This document shows positions 1 to 7,140 of a stretch of DNA of 15,653 nt, one piece after another (position 1 is the first letter of the stretch; every line of letters starts with the position of its first letter). The translations under genes and the position numbers were made by a program. The stretch is from Candidatus Marinamargulisbacteria bacterium SCGC AAA071-K20 (lineage in GTDB: Bacteria; Margulisbacteria; Marinamargulisbacteria; GCA-2716485; AAA071-K20), in the NCBI GenBank assembly GCA_003265975.1, contig QFBU01000031.1, forward strand, positions 1 to 15,653. The letters are read 5' to 3'. Below the pieces are notes generated by a model, which was given only the letters and a program-made list of their open reading frames with translations, was not told where the DNA came from and searched no databases.

Positions 1-40
1 ATTGTAATAATTGATTCAAAACTGTGCTAAATTTAGTCAT
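1..40 (-). CDS. Transposase, N-terminal 13 codons only (probable IS4-family, DUF4372 type)
   Basis: Only the start is visible. The minus-strand ATG at 40-38 begins MTKFSTVLNQLLQ and continues past position 1. The Shine-Dalgarno sequence AGGAGG (minus strand of 49-54) sits 8 nt upstream, so the start is well supported. The pattern of a short polar start, then a T-V-x-x-Q-L-L stretch, resembles the N terminus of IS4-family transposases with a DUF4372 domain. That is recognition from a very short stretch. The nearby repeat-like end at about 167 and the structured leader also favour a transposase, but any other protein with a similar N terminus is possible. Confidence 0.45.
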   Translation of the reverse strand, partial: MTKFSTVLNQLLQ

Positions 41-83
41 AGGCTATTCCTCCTGGATTTGGTTGTTTAAGAGGATAGCCTAT
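39..83 (-). promoter_or_regulatory. Hairpin sequestering the transposase ribosome-binding site and start codon
   Basis: The arms 39-52 (ATAGGCTATTCCTC) and 71-83 (GAGGATAGCCTAT) are complementary apart from one bulged base, with an 18-nt loop. In the minus-strand RNA, four bases of the AGGAGG ribosome-binding site and the first two bases of the AUG lie in the 3' arm. Transcripts that include the whole leader should therefore translate poorly. Known parallels are IS10, IS50 and IS200, where RNA structure blocks transposase translation from transcripts that enter from outside. Confidence 0.65.
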
Positions 84-98
84 AGTAACTTTCTAAAG

Positions 99-120
99 CA
101 CGTCTACGACGTGTTTTTTT
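99..120 (+). terminator. Rho-independent terminator within the insertion sequence end
   Basis: A perfect 6-bp stem, CACGTC (99-104) and GACGTG (108-113), has a 3-nt loop and is followed by seven T residues (114-120) on the plus strand. This is a textbook intrinsic terminator for rightward transcription. On the minus strand the stem is preceded by A residues and not followed by a U tract, so it would not stop leftward transcription efficiently. No plus-strand gene that it serves is visible. Confidence 0.6.
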
Positions 121-167
121 ATGCCTGTTTTATGCTGAAGTTTTTTTGGGTTTACCGGACACTAGTG

Positions 168-384
168 ATTTAAAGTCATATCTAAAGTTTCAGCTAAAAT
201 CTTTTGCTCAATTAATTTCTTAGTAGACGTCTCTTCTGTTAAAGCAACTTCATCCAAGTTTGGACTCAAATTATTATCAGTTTCAGTTGTAAATTCAACA
301 ATCTCTTCATTTGATTGGCATAATAAATACAGAAAGCAGGCAAGCGATCAACAGCCCCATAACTTCGAGTTTTCTCATATTCAT
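168..384 (-). pseudogene. Small lipoprotein-like gene, frameshifted and cut at its 3' end by the insertion sequence
   Basis: Reading leftward from ATG at 384, the product begins MNMRKLEVMGLLIAC, a short positively charged start and hydrophobic stretch ending in an LIAC lipobox-like motif. In that frame it stops at TGA after 25 residues. In the +1 frame, however, a coding-like acidic stretch continues from LYLLCQSNEE through the TGA region for about 50 residues to position 168. It then meets a TAG formed in the presumed insertion sequence end. One extra base in the TTGCCTGCTTTC region would explain the shift. It lies 62 nt downstream of recN in the same orientation. No clear ribosome-binding site is present. 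The function is unknown, and a sequencing error at the frameshift cannot be excluded. Confidence 0.45.
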
Positions 385-446
385 AGCTACAATATTTCCA
401 ATTTTGGAAAAAAAACATTTTTAATTTAAAGAAATCGTCGAATTAA

Positions 447-2066
447 TTAAACTTTAACCGCTCTAAGCACAGATTCGCCACCCAGCATTCGTTCTAATTC
501 TTTTTTGTGATCGGGATTGTCTAACTTAGATACCGTAATTTCAGTATTGTCTTGTTTTGATTTTTTATTGATAAAGAAATGGTTATTAGAAAATTGAGCG
601 ATTTGAGGAAGATGCGTAACTACAATTATCTGATGACGCTCAGATATTTTTGCTAAGTAATCACCAAGGCTATTACCCGTTAAACCGCCTACCCCTGTAT
701 CAATTTCATCGTACAAAAGAGTTGGAATAACACTCAAGTTTGGAGACTGAGACTGAATAGCAAGCAATATGCGAGATAATTCGCCACCAGAGGCTACTTT
801 TTTTAGTGTATCACTAGGTTGTCCGGGGTTAGTTGAAATATTAAATTGTATAGAATTAGAGCCAAGGTCTGAAAAGTCTTCTTCGTTATACTTTAAATCG
901 ACTGTAAATTGAGGAAATGAGATATTTAATTTTTTCAAAGCATTATTTACTAGTTCTTGAAAATTTTGAATAGGACCGCTTCTAAGAGTGTCCAAGAGTT
1001 TAGCTTGTTTTTTTAATTTCTTTTTGAAAGCTAAAAACTCAGATTCTAATTTTGGAAAGTCTGAGTTAGTTTGATCAATATGACTAAGTTTTTGTTTTAA
1101 GTTTTCTTTTATGTCATTTAACTGTTCAGTAGAATTAACTGAATACTTTTTTTTGAACTTAAATATTAAATCCAACCGAGATTCAAGTTCATTGACATCA
1201 ATAGTAGATAATAGTTCAAATTCTTGGCTTCGAACTCTACAGTCATTTGAGTAGTCACTAGAGTTTAAACTGACATTTTGAATAAAAGAATGAAGTTCCA
1301 GGCTCAATTCGTCCTCAGTTAACTTAGCAAGACTAGAACTAATATCTTGAGAAATAGTAGCCAATTCATCTAATTTTCTTGATAAAGAAGAAAAGATCTT
1401 TTTCCCTTTACCTACTTCTTTTAGATTACGTTTTGACGCGTCTAACTTTATATCTTCCTCTGGTTTAAAGTCATGAGTATATAACTCTTCGTATTGAAAT
1501 TTAGCTAAGTCTAAATCCTTTGAAAGTTCGTTTTGTTGAACCTGACTCGACTTAAGTTGTCGTTTTAAGTCAAGATAGTTTTTATATAACGTTTTATAGA
1601 CTTCAAGTTCATTTAAAATATTACTCTCTTGAGAATCTATTAATGACAATTGAAATCGTTCATCACATAAATTCATATAATCATGTTGACCTACAATAGA
1701 CACATAGTCTTTCATCAACCTTTTTAATTGTTTTAAGGTTATCGACTGTCCATTTAATCGCACAGAACTCGACCTATCCTTTGAAATTTTTCGAGTAATT
1801 ATGGCTCGATCTGAGTCAAGAAAAGATTTTAATTCTTCATCCAATTTATTTAAATCAAGTTTTAATTCGCCTTCAATTACAGCCTCGTTTTCACCAATAC
1901 GAATACACTCAGAAGAGGCTTGTTTACCACACAATAAAGAAAAAGCTTCGACAAGAAGAGACTTCCCTGCCCCTGTTTCTCCAGTAAAAACGGTTAGTCC
2001 TTTGTCAAGAACAAGCTCCAATTCTTCAAATAAAATAAAGTTTTTCACGTAAATAGACTTCAACAT
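447..2066 (-). CDS. recN: DNA repair protein RecN (SMC-like ATPase)
   Basis: RecN is an SMC-like ATPase that acts with RecA in double-strand break repair in the cytoplasm. At 539 residues from the chosen start it matches the usual length of about 550. Visible motifs: Walker A GETGAGKS at residues 29-36, a central coiled-coil-rich region (about 150-350), the ABC signature ASGGELS at 425-431, Walker B LLYDEIDTGVGG with acidic pair D453-E454, and the H-loop histidine H485 in VVTHLPQIAQ. ATG at 2066 is chosen because MLKSIYVKNF matches the family N terminus. An open extension to 2204 overlaps the preceding gene and is not RecN-like. It is the last gene of a minus-strand cluster, 10 nt after the methyltransferase stop. 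No clear terminator follows. Confidence 0.97.
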   Translation of the reverse strand: MLKSIYVKNFILFEELELVLDKGLTVFTGETGAGKSLLVEAFSLLCGKQASSECIRIGENEAVIEGELKLDLNKLDEELKSFLDSDRAIITRKISKDRSSSVRLNGQSITLKQLKRLMKDYVSIVGQHDYMNLCDERFQLSLIDSQESNILNELEVYKTLYKNYLDLKRQLKSSQVQQNELSKDLDLAKFQYEELYTHDFKPEEDIKLDASKRNLKEVGKGKKIFSSLSRKLDELATISQDISSSLAKLTEDELSLELHSFIQNVSLNSSDYSNDCRVRSQEFELLSTIDVNELESRLDLIFKFKKKYSVNSTEQLNDIKENLKQKLSHIDQTNSDFPKLESEFLAFKKKLKKQAKLLDTLRSGPIQNFQELVNNALKKLNISFPQFTVDLKYNEEDFSDLGSNSIQFNISTNPGQPSDTLKKVASGGELSRILLAIQSQSPNLSVIPTLLYDEIDTGVGGLTGNSLGDYLAKISERHQIIVVTHLPQIAQFSNNHFFINKKSKQDNTEITVSKLDNPDHKKELERMLGGESVLRAVKV

Positions 2067-2076
2067 ATGGAATATA

Positions 2077-2697
2077 TTAACATCTTTGCTGGATAAAAAC
2101 TGTTGCATATCCCCAAGACATAGGTAAACGTAACTTAAAAAGTAATTTAAAGCTTTCATGACCGACTTTTTGTGAAATTGAAACAACCACACTACCTTTT
2201 TCAAGCGTTAAAAACCTGGATGTCAGTTTTTTAATCGTAAGAGGTTCCAAACATGTTGCTGAAAAAAACATCAACGATGGACCTTTTACCTCAAATCCAC
2301 TCATATCACCCATCACAATATCGACGAATTTAATATTTAATAAAGAAATTAATCGTTTAGACATGTCTACATATTGTGGCGATATCTCGATCCCTTTAAA
2401 TTTGGAATTTAGAATCATCGACATAAATATTAAAGGCTTACCCATTCCAGAGCCCAAATCAATACATTCGGAAAAAGAATATCCTTTTAAGGATTTTATA
2501 CAAGTCCACACAGAAAAATAAGACATTTCTCCATAAGTTAATTCCGACGAATAACTAGTAGTTTGAACTCGAGAATACACATGAAATATTTCAAGTAAAA
2601 ATGAAGCTACATTGACTAAAATTAACTTTGGATATTTAAAATACAGGAAAAGATTAATAAAAAATAAAAAAGGTCTGTACGCTAAGTACAAAAACAC
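2077..2697 (-). CDS. Membrane-anchored class I SAM-dependent methyltransferase, DOT1-like signature
   Basis: This 206-aa protein has a hydrophobic N terminus (about residues 2-40, one or two possible membrane segments) followed by a Rossmann methyltransferase core. Motif I is DLGSGMGK (80-87), the motif II acid is E104 in KGIEIS, and D131 lies in MGDMSG. Y55-G56-E57 followed about 23 residues later by CIDLGSG is the spacing seen in DOT1-type lysine methyltransferases, but bacterial small methyltransferases of unknown substrate share it. The start is GTG at 2697, which shares one base with the TAG of the upstream gene (TAGTG), implying translational coupling. It is followed 10 nt later by recN. 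The substrate is unknown. The methyltransferase fold is clear, while the DOT1 relation is an inference from motif spacing. Confidence 0.7.
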   Translation of the reverse strand: MFLYLAYRPFLFFINLFLYFKYPKLILVNVASFLLEIFHVYSRVQTTSYSSELTYGEMSYFSVWTCIKSLKGYSFSECIDLGSGMGKPLIFMSMILNSKFKGIEISPQYVDMSKRLISLLNIKFVDIVMGDMSGFEVKGPSLMFFSATCLEPLTIKKLTSRFLTLEKGSVVVSISQKVGHESFKLLFKLRLPMSWGYATVFIQQRC

Positions 2698-3095
2698 TAG
2701 AGATGTTCTTCAAATACAAAGCACCTATCATTCTTTAGATCAGAAATAATCTCTCTTATTCTCAATCCGAAAGCTCTTGAATAGGCCGCTCCCATTTGCT
2801 TATTATTTAATAATAAAGTTGGAGGATCAAAAGAAAGTAAAATATTACTATTTCCTTGGGTATTTGTTTCCATCAAACTAACACTTTCTCTATTAATTAA
2901 AAGAGAATATTCCGTAGCTTGTTGAGGCAGTTTTTCTTTGTTTGTAATAACAAGTCCAAGTAGATTCTCTGTGAGTTCTTCTTTCACTATTTCAAAAAAG
3001 CTCAACACATTAGATGTAAATTTTTGGTTACTTATAAGTAACTGATATTTAGTAGAATCTTCACGTAAATTGTTAATATCTATAAATGAGTCCAT
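2697..3095 (-). CDS. Hypothetical protein, 132 aa, in the recN cluster
   Basis: I do not recognise this family. The protein has no signal peptide and no membrane segment. It looks like a compact alternating alpha/beta protein, with a hydrophobic strand LLGLVITNKEK, then ILLSFDPPTLLL, and ends in an acidic CFVFEEHL tail. It begins with ATG at 3095, which has no good Shine-Dalgarno sequence. The leader contains a (TAG)4 repeat (plus strand 3107-3118, ACT x4). Its stop overlaps the GTG of the methyltransferase, and it follows the 78-aa gene after a 31-nt gap, so the three small genes and recN probably form one transcript. The gene is likely real because of its length, packing and coding-like composition. 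Confidence 0.7.
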   Translation of the reverse strand: MDSFIDINNLREDSTKYQLLISNQKFTSNVLSFFEIVKEELTENLLGLVITNKEKLPQQATEYSLLINRESVSLMETNTQGNSNILLSFDPPTLLLNNKQMGAAYSRAFGLRIREIISDLKNDRCFVFEEHL

Positions 3096-3126
3096 CTGAT
3101 TAATATACTACTACTACTATACTTAC

Positions 3127-3363
3127 TCAATTATCGAGTAAATATTGCTCTAACTTTTCAGTTAACGATAAGGCCTTCTCATACCCATCTTTTGTAGCGA
3201 CCTTTGAATCCACCACTGAGTCTGCTTCAATAGCTTCAGTTGCATTCAAAAGATTATCATCAAAAGCAAACGGGAATACCCCCTTACCTGACTTCTTTTT
3301 TTTCTTTTTTCGAACTCTTTCAGAATTATCTAAAGAATTTATTGGACCCATTGTTTCCCCCAT
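3127..3363 (-). CDS. Small lysine-rich hypothetical protein, 78 aa
   Basis: This unrecognised protein has a run of six lysines (RVRKKKKKKSGKG, about residues 17-29), then FPFAFDD and an acidic, alanine-rich helical C terminus (EKALSLTEKLEQYLLDN). The basic tract suggests contact with nucleic acid or an acidic surface, but that is inference. The start is ATG at 3363. An internal ATG at codon 5 is preceded by GGGGGAAAC, a better ribosome-binding site, so the true product may be four residues shorter. It is the first gene of the minus-strand cluster ending in recN. The poly-A tract encoding the lysines is prone to slippage, so frame errors there should be considered. Confidence 0.6.
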   Translation of the reverse strand: MGETMGPINSLDNSERVRKKKKKKSGKGVFPFAFDDNLLNATEAIEADSVVDSKVATKDGYEKALSLTEKLEQYLLDN

Positions 3364-3429
3364 CAGTCTTTGTTACCAAAATATATACACCATTTTGAGT
3401 TTTTTTAAACATTCCATTTAACTTGTTTA

Positions 3430-3657
3430 ATACTCGACTTAAATGAGCATATACAAATTGAGCCGTTCGACTCTAAACTCGATACTCGAATTTTTTTTGA
3501 TAGTTACACTCACGCTGAGGGATTAGTGAGACTCAGTTAACTAGACTCTGATCAAGGAATGGGTATGGGTGCCATTACAGTCGAAACTGGTGCTGGAAAA
3601 AGTATAATTCTTAAAATATTATCTGAAAAAATAGACTTAAAGTTCATAATTCACTGA
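3430..3657 (+). pseudogene. Decayed N-terminal fragment of an ExeA/TniB-type AAA ATPase
   Basis: A single plus-strand frame reads IEPFDSKLDTRIFFDSYTHA, EGLVRLS, then TAA at 3538-3540, then LDSDQGMGMGAITVETGAGKSI, and ends at TGA 3655-3657. ExeA-type ATPases share the N-terminal layout: a PF motif, D-x-R-F-F, S-x-x-H-x-E-x-L-x-R-L-x-Y, a Q/K-G-x-G turn and a Walker A about 50 residues in. The TAA falls where the family has tyrosine, one substitution from TAT or TAC. There is no good start codon in frame and nothing of the rest of the ATPase. Such ATPases serve secretion systems and also transposons as transposase partners, which suits a scar zone. The assignment rests on motif order alone. Confidence 0.5.
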
Positions 3658-3995
3658 TTTTGTTATTTCAAATCAAAGATGAAAAAATAATATAAATTAG
3701 TCAGCTTTTCTGAGGTATCCAAAAGAATCTTAGTTTAGGTAAGAGAATCCTATGGTGTTTGTAAGTAGATTCTGTAGTTACTGGGTAGTCGGAGGTGATA
3801 GTTCTGTATATCCATCATTTGGAAGGTTCTATCTTCTGGGAAATGGTATAGAGAACGCCCAGATCCATCTAAAAAGAAGTCTAGCTATAATAGTAACAGA
3901 ACCACAACACATCTTTTGCTGCAATTTATTTCAAAAAACATCGATAACTCTAAGTAGACTATAAAAAAATGCCTGCACCCTTTAAGGAGATTATT
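3658..3995. other. Stretch without a recognisable gene
   Basis: No convincing gene, tRNA or terminator is visible here. A 70-codon open frame at 3752-3964 has a poor ribosome-binding site and no recognisable motif. Composition between about 3760 and 3870 is visibly richer in G and T than the surroundings. It could be debris of the mobile element that left the ExeA-like fragment, or an RNA that I cannot identify. The last 14 bases hold the AAGGAG ribosome-binding site of the next gene. Confidence 0.4.
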
Positions 3996-4568
3996 ATGCT
4001 TTCTTGTTTATCAAATTGTTGTCCATCTATATTTAGTAGAAATAGAATGGGCTATCAACAACTTCAAAATGACGGAATGATTAACAACCGTTCAAATTTA
4101 GAATTAACTACAAAAGAGGACCATCTTAACCATCATCAAAAAAACGTTTTATATTTCAAAACTAGCCGTGATAAATCTGTAGCCTTTTACCAAAGCATCC
4201 CTCCAAACTTATGCACACAAGAGTTAGGTGTTAAATTAATTCGACAAATTTTTAGTTCCACTACCCCTTTTGGTGAGGAATTCAAACTATCCCTCTCGTG
4301 TACAAAATATCTTCGAACGACTCCCGAAATTAAACGAGACTTAGAAATTCTTACTAGAGATCTAATGTGTAAATCATCCATTATTAGACAAAACAGATCT
4401 TTACAGTTACTAGAGACTTACTATAGTTGTATTCATCTTACAAACCCTGCCGTTGTAAAAAATGAAAAAGAGGCTATTCCGAAACTAGGAACACATATAG
4501 ATTGGATCCACGAAGCAAATAAAACATTGGATGCAGCTATCAAAAAATCTGAGTCTCCCCATAGATAA
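3996..4568 (+). CDS. Orphan hypothetical protein, 190 aa, cysteine-rich N terminus
   Basis: I do not recognise this protein. ATG at 3996 is preceded by AAGGAG at a 6-nt gap, a strong site, so it is preferred over the in-frame ATG at 3969. The N terminus MLSCLSNCCPSIFSRN has three cysteines in its first nine residues. The rest is soluble and mostly helical by composition, with more scattered cysteines, and ends DAAIKKSESPHR. There is no classical signal peptide or membrane segment. Clustered N-terminal cysteines next to hydrophobic residues are found in proteins that become acylated inside eukaryotic hosts, so an effector role is conceivable, but only as speculation. It stands alone, 231 bp before glmS. 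Confidence 0.6.
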   Translation: MLSCLSNCCPSIFSRNRMGYQQLQNDGMINNRSNLELTTKEDHLNHHQKNVLYFKTSRDKSVAFYQSIPPNLCTQELGVKLIRQIFSSTTPFGEEFKLSLSCTKYLRTTPEIKRDLEILTRDLMCKSSIIRQNRSLQLLETYYSCIHLTNPAVVKNEKEAIPKLGTHIDWIHEANKTLDAAIKKSESPHR

Positions 4569-4741
4569 ATCTACCTTTCTATTGGTATGTCCAACCAAGC
4601 AATCCTTTTGAAAAGTATAAAATCATGGTTCAAGAAGCCTTTGACTCATATACATTATTAAATATCACAACCCATGCCAATAACATTCAACCTAAAATAC
4701 CCTTTGGTTTAGACACTATTCAATCCAATAGTTCTGAATGA
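4559..4741 (+). other. Coding-like remnant between the orphan gene and glmS
   Basis: In the plus-strand frame after TAG 4559-4561, about 59 codons are open to TGA at 4739-4741: INLPFYWYVQPSNPFEKYKI, then MVQEAFDSYTLLNITTH and onward. Amino-acid composition looks like real protein, but there is no start codon with a ribosome-binding site; the only ATG, near 4626, would give 38 residues. It may be the detached C terminus of the preceding 190-aa gene or a piece of a lost gene. A single-base shift does not join the two frames cleanly, because the TAG precedes this stretch. Confidence 0.35.
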
Positions 4742-4753
4742 GTTTATAAATCA

Positions 4754-4762
4754 TGATAAAAT
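4754..4762 (+). promoter_or_regulatory. Possible extended -10 promoter for glmS
   Basis: TGATAAAAT is an extended -10 (TGN plus TAAAAT, five of six consensus bases), about 37 nt before the glmS start. No good -35 is visible, which extended -10 promoters can tolerate. An alternative pair is TTTATA (4743-4748) and TATGTT (4765-4770) with a 16-bp spacer. Either gives a leader of only about 25-35 nt, too short for a glmS ribozyme. Confidence 0.35.
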
Positions 4763-4799
4763 AGTATGTTAAGATTAAATCGTACAAAAAGGAGTTTAT

Positions 4800-6632
4800 A
4801 TGTGTGGGATAGTTGGATATGTTGGCGAAAGAGATATTAGCTCAGTTTTGCTTGTAGGTTTGGAACGATTAAGTTACAGAGGTTACGATTCATCAGGAAT
4901 TTCAATTATTTCAAATGGTGAACTCAGTACTTGGAAAAAACAAGGAAAAATTGTTGAGCTCAACAACCTATTATCAGGATTAAGTATTAAAGGATCTCTA
5001 GGTATCGGACAAACAAGGTGGGCCACTCATGGCGTACCTAATGAAGTTAACGCCCACCCACACTTTTCAGAAACAAAAAAGATAGCCCTTGTTCATAACG
5101 GTATAATTGAAAACTATATGGAAATTAAAAAACGCCTTATTAAAAATGGGCATATTTTCCGATCAGAAACCGACACAGAAGTATTAATTCATTCTATAGA
5201 AGAACATTTAGAAACTACAGACTCTCTATTAGAAGCCCTTGAAAAAACGTTATCAGAAATAGTGGGTACTTATTCAATCGCAACAATAAGCGAAGCAGAT
5301 CCCGAAAAAATTGTGATTGCTCGTAAAGGAAGTCCTCTAATTATTGCACTTGGCAAAGATGAAAATTTTGTTTCATCCGACATCAACGCAATACTAACTC
5401 ACACTAAAAAAGTAATTTATCTTGAAGATAATGAAATAGGCTATGTCACAAAAACAAGCACTTTTGTCAAAGAAATCGGGGGTTCTGAAGTTCAAAAAGA
5501 GGTCAAAGTTATTGATTGGAGTCCTACAGATGCTGAAAAAAATGGATATGAGCACTATATGCTTAAAGAAATTTTTGAACAACCAAGTGTCATTCGAAAT
5601 ATAATCTCAAAGTATATCGACAAAGACAACAATATTACACTTTCTAAAATTCATCAGCCTAACTTAGATATATCAAACGTTAATAGGTTTATTATTCAAG
5701 CATGTGGAACAAGTTGGCATGCCGGCCTGATTGCTAAATATCTTATTGAATCTTATGCAAGAGTATTAACTGAGGTTGATATTTCTTCAGAATTTAGATA
5801 CCGGCAAATGATTACTCAGGGACATGACATTGTGATGGCCATTTCTCAGTCTGGAGAAACAGCAGACACACTAGCATGTATTAGGGAAGCAAAAAGTAAG
5901 TTTTTTAAAGTTCTTTCATTTGTAAATGTTAAAGAAAGTTCAATTGATAGAGAATCTGATGGCGTAGTTTATAGTTATGCTGGACAAGAAATTGGAGTAG
6001 CGTCGACTAAAAACTTTATCGCACAATTAGCGACTATATATATTTTTTCAATTCATCTTGGACTTGCTAAAAAGCATCTAAACAAAGAACAAGCATCAGA
6101 AATGATTCAAGAACTACGACGAATTCCTGATTATATTGAGTCTATCCTAAAAAAATCTGAAGAGATACGTACAATTGCAGAAAAATATTGCTTTAGTAGA
6201 GAATTTTTATTTATCGGTCGTGGGGTTAATTACCCTACTGCATTAGAAGGTGCTCTAAAACTTAAAGAGATCTCTTATATACACGCCACTGGATATGCAG
6301 CAGGAGAACTTAAACATGGGCCTATCGCACTTATTGATGCCAAGTTACCTGTAGTTTGTGTTGCTCCTCAAACACTTACTTATGAAAAAATGGTAAGTAA
6401 CATACAAGAAGTTAAGACAAGAAAAGGAAAAACAATTATTATCGCCACTCAAGGTGATGAAGATATTAAGAGTTTAGCGGATGATATTATTTATATTCCT
6501 AAAGCTTCTGAAGATTTAACCCCTATTCTAGCCTCTGTCCCATTACAGTTAATATCCTATTATATTGCGCTTAAGTTAGATTGCGATGTAGATCAACCAA
6601 GAAATTTGGCCAAATCGGTTACCGTTGAGTAA
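4800..6632 (+). CDS. glmS: Glutamine--fructose-6-phosphate aminotransferase (isomerizing)
   Basis: GlmS makes glucosamine-6-phosphate from fructose-6-phosphate and glutamine, the first step toward UDP-GlcNAc for peptidoglycan and outer-membrane glycans. It has 610 residues; the E. coli protein has 609. The N-terminal Ntn-type glutaminase domain starts MCGIVGYVG with nucleophile Cys2, and has R73-W74 in QTRWATHG, N100-G101 in HNGIIEN and D125. Two SIS domains follow: ACGTSWHAG (301-309) with SQSGETADT (349-357), then GRGVNYPTALEGALKLKE with E490 and H506. The C terminus DQPRNLAKSVTVE carries the conserved K605. AAGGAG precedes ATG at a good distance. It opens the five-gene plus-strand operon and overlaps aroK by 8 nt. 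Confidence 0.98.
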   Translation: MCGIVGYVGERDISSVLLVGLERLSYRGYDSSGISIISNGELSTWKKQGKIVELNNLLSGLSIKGSLGIGQTRWATHGVPNEVNAHPHFSETKKIALVHNGIIENYMEIKKRLIKNGHIFRSETDTEVLIHSIEEHLETTDSLLEALEKTLSEIVGTYSIATISEADPEKIVIARKGSPLIIALGKDENFVSSDINAILTHTKKVIYLEDNEIGYVTKTSTFVKEIGGSEVQKEVKVIDWSPTDAEKNGYEHYMLKEIFEQPSVIRNIISKYIDKDNNITLSKIHQPNLDISNVNRFIIQACGTSWHAGLIAKYLIESYARVLTEVDISSEFRYRQMITQGHDIVMAISQSGETADTLACIREAKSKFFKVLSFVNVKESSIDRESDGVVYSYAGQEIGVASTKNFIAQLATIYIFSIHLGLAKKHLNKEQASEMIQELRRIPDYIESILKKSEEIRTIAEKYCFSREFLFIGRGVNYPTALEGALKLKEISYIHATGYAAGELKHGPIALIDAKLPVVCVAPQTLTYEKMVSNIQEVKTRKGKTIIIATQGDEDIKSLADDIIYIPKASEDLTPILASVPLQLISYYIALKLDCDVDQPRNLAKSVTVE

Positions 6633-7140
6633 TGTCTATTCCAATATAGTCTTGATTGGGTTTATGGGTTCAGGAAAAACAACTCTAGGTAAGGCACTTG
6701 CAAAAGCTTTAGATTATAATTTTCTTGATACGGATATGAAACTAGAGCAGCAATTTAATTGTACAATTAGAAAATACTTTGAAAAGCACACTGAAAATGA
6801 GTTCAGAGATGAAGAGACACTACTCATATCTAAGTTTAAAAATATCAACAAGCATGTCATTAGCACCGGAGGAGGCATGCCCATTTCAAATGGACATCCT
6901 TTAAAAAGCATCGGATTTGTGGTTTACCTAAACGCTAACTTTAAGTCTATTTACCAACGAGTCTCAAAATCAAATAATCGTCCTTTGGTACAATCAAATA
7001 CAGAAGAATCCTTAAAAAGGCTCTATTCTAAGAGAACACCAATATATACAGTACTTGCTGATTTAATTATAAATACGGATAATAATAGTATTAGCGACTG
7101 TGTAAAGACAATTATTAACAACTATAAGGAATCACAATGA
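6625..7140 (+). CDS. aroK: Shikimate kinase
   Basis: It phosphorylates shikimate to shikimate-3-phosphate with ATP, in aromatic amino acid synthesis. The 171 residues are the usual size. Walker A GFMGSGKTT is at 12-20, the substrate-binding acid is D35 or D37 in LDTD, R61 lies in FRDEE, and the shikimate-binding GGG is at 82-84 in STGGGMP. R119 lies in the lid motif RPLV and R137 in the KRTPIY adenine-side motif. The start is TTG at 6625, inside the end of glmS. An ATG at 6632 is in another frame and soon stops, so TTG is the best available start, although no strong Shine-Dalgarno sequence is visible and coupling to glmS is likely. Its TGA overlaps the aroB ATG (ATGA). Confidence 0.95.
   Translation: MSNVYSNIVLIGFMGSGKTTLGKALAKALDYNFLDTDMKLEQQFNCTIRKYFEKHTENEFRDEETLLISKFKNINKHVISTGGGMPISNGHPLKSIGFVVYLNANFKSIYQRVSKSNNRPLVQSNTEESLKRLYSKRTPIYTVLADLIINTDNNSISDCVKTIINNYKESQ

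Larger units (their letters stand above)
1..167 (-). mobile_element. Terminal part of an insertion sequence (IS4/DUF4372-like), running off the left edge
   Basis: Seen: a minus-strand ORF starts at 40 and runs out of the window, preceded by a hairpin (39-83) and a strong intrinsic terminator (99-120). The outer end lies near 167, where the sequence read inward on the minus strand begins CACTAGTGTCCGGTAAACCC. From memory this resembles the terminal repeats of IS4-type elements, but I cannot compare it with a database. The edge is also inferred from a lipoprotein-like reading frame that is coding-like up to 168 and then meets a stop inside the presumed repeat. The other terminus is outside the window, so the inverted repeat cannot be confirmed. 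Confidence 0.5.

Noticed and set aside
395..410. TTTCCAA-TT-TTGGAAA palindrome as a terminator after recN
   Set aside because: The stem is AT-rich with a 2-nt loop, and the T tract precedes it in the direction of recN transcription. At most a weak operator-like site.
2067..2204. Longer RecN starting at 2204
   Set aside because: The extra 46 residues overlap the methyltransferase gene and do not resemble RecN; MLKSIYVKNF at 2066 matches the family start.
3107..3118. ACT trinucleotide repeat as a phase-variable or CRISPR-like repeat
   Set aside because: There are only four units, in a leader, with no spacers. Length changes in steps of three would not switch a frame.
3752..3964. A 70-codon plus-strand open frame
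   Set aside because: It has a weak start signal, odd composition compared with neighbouring genes and no recognisable motif; more likely debris.
4742..4799. A glmS ribozyme upstream of glmS
   Set aside because: The likely promoter leaves a leader of only about 25-35 nt, and no double-pseudoknot core sequence is visible.
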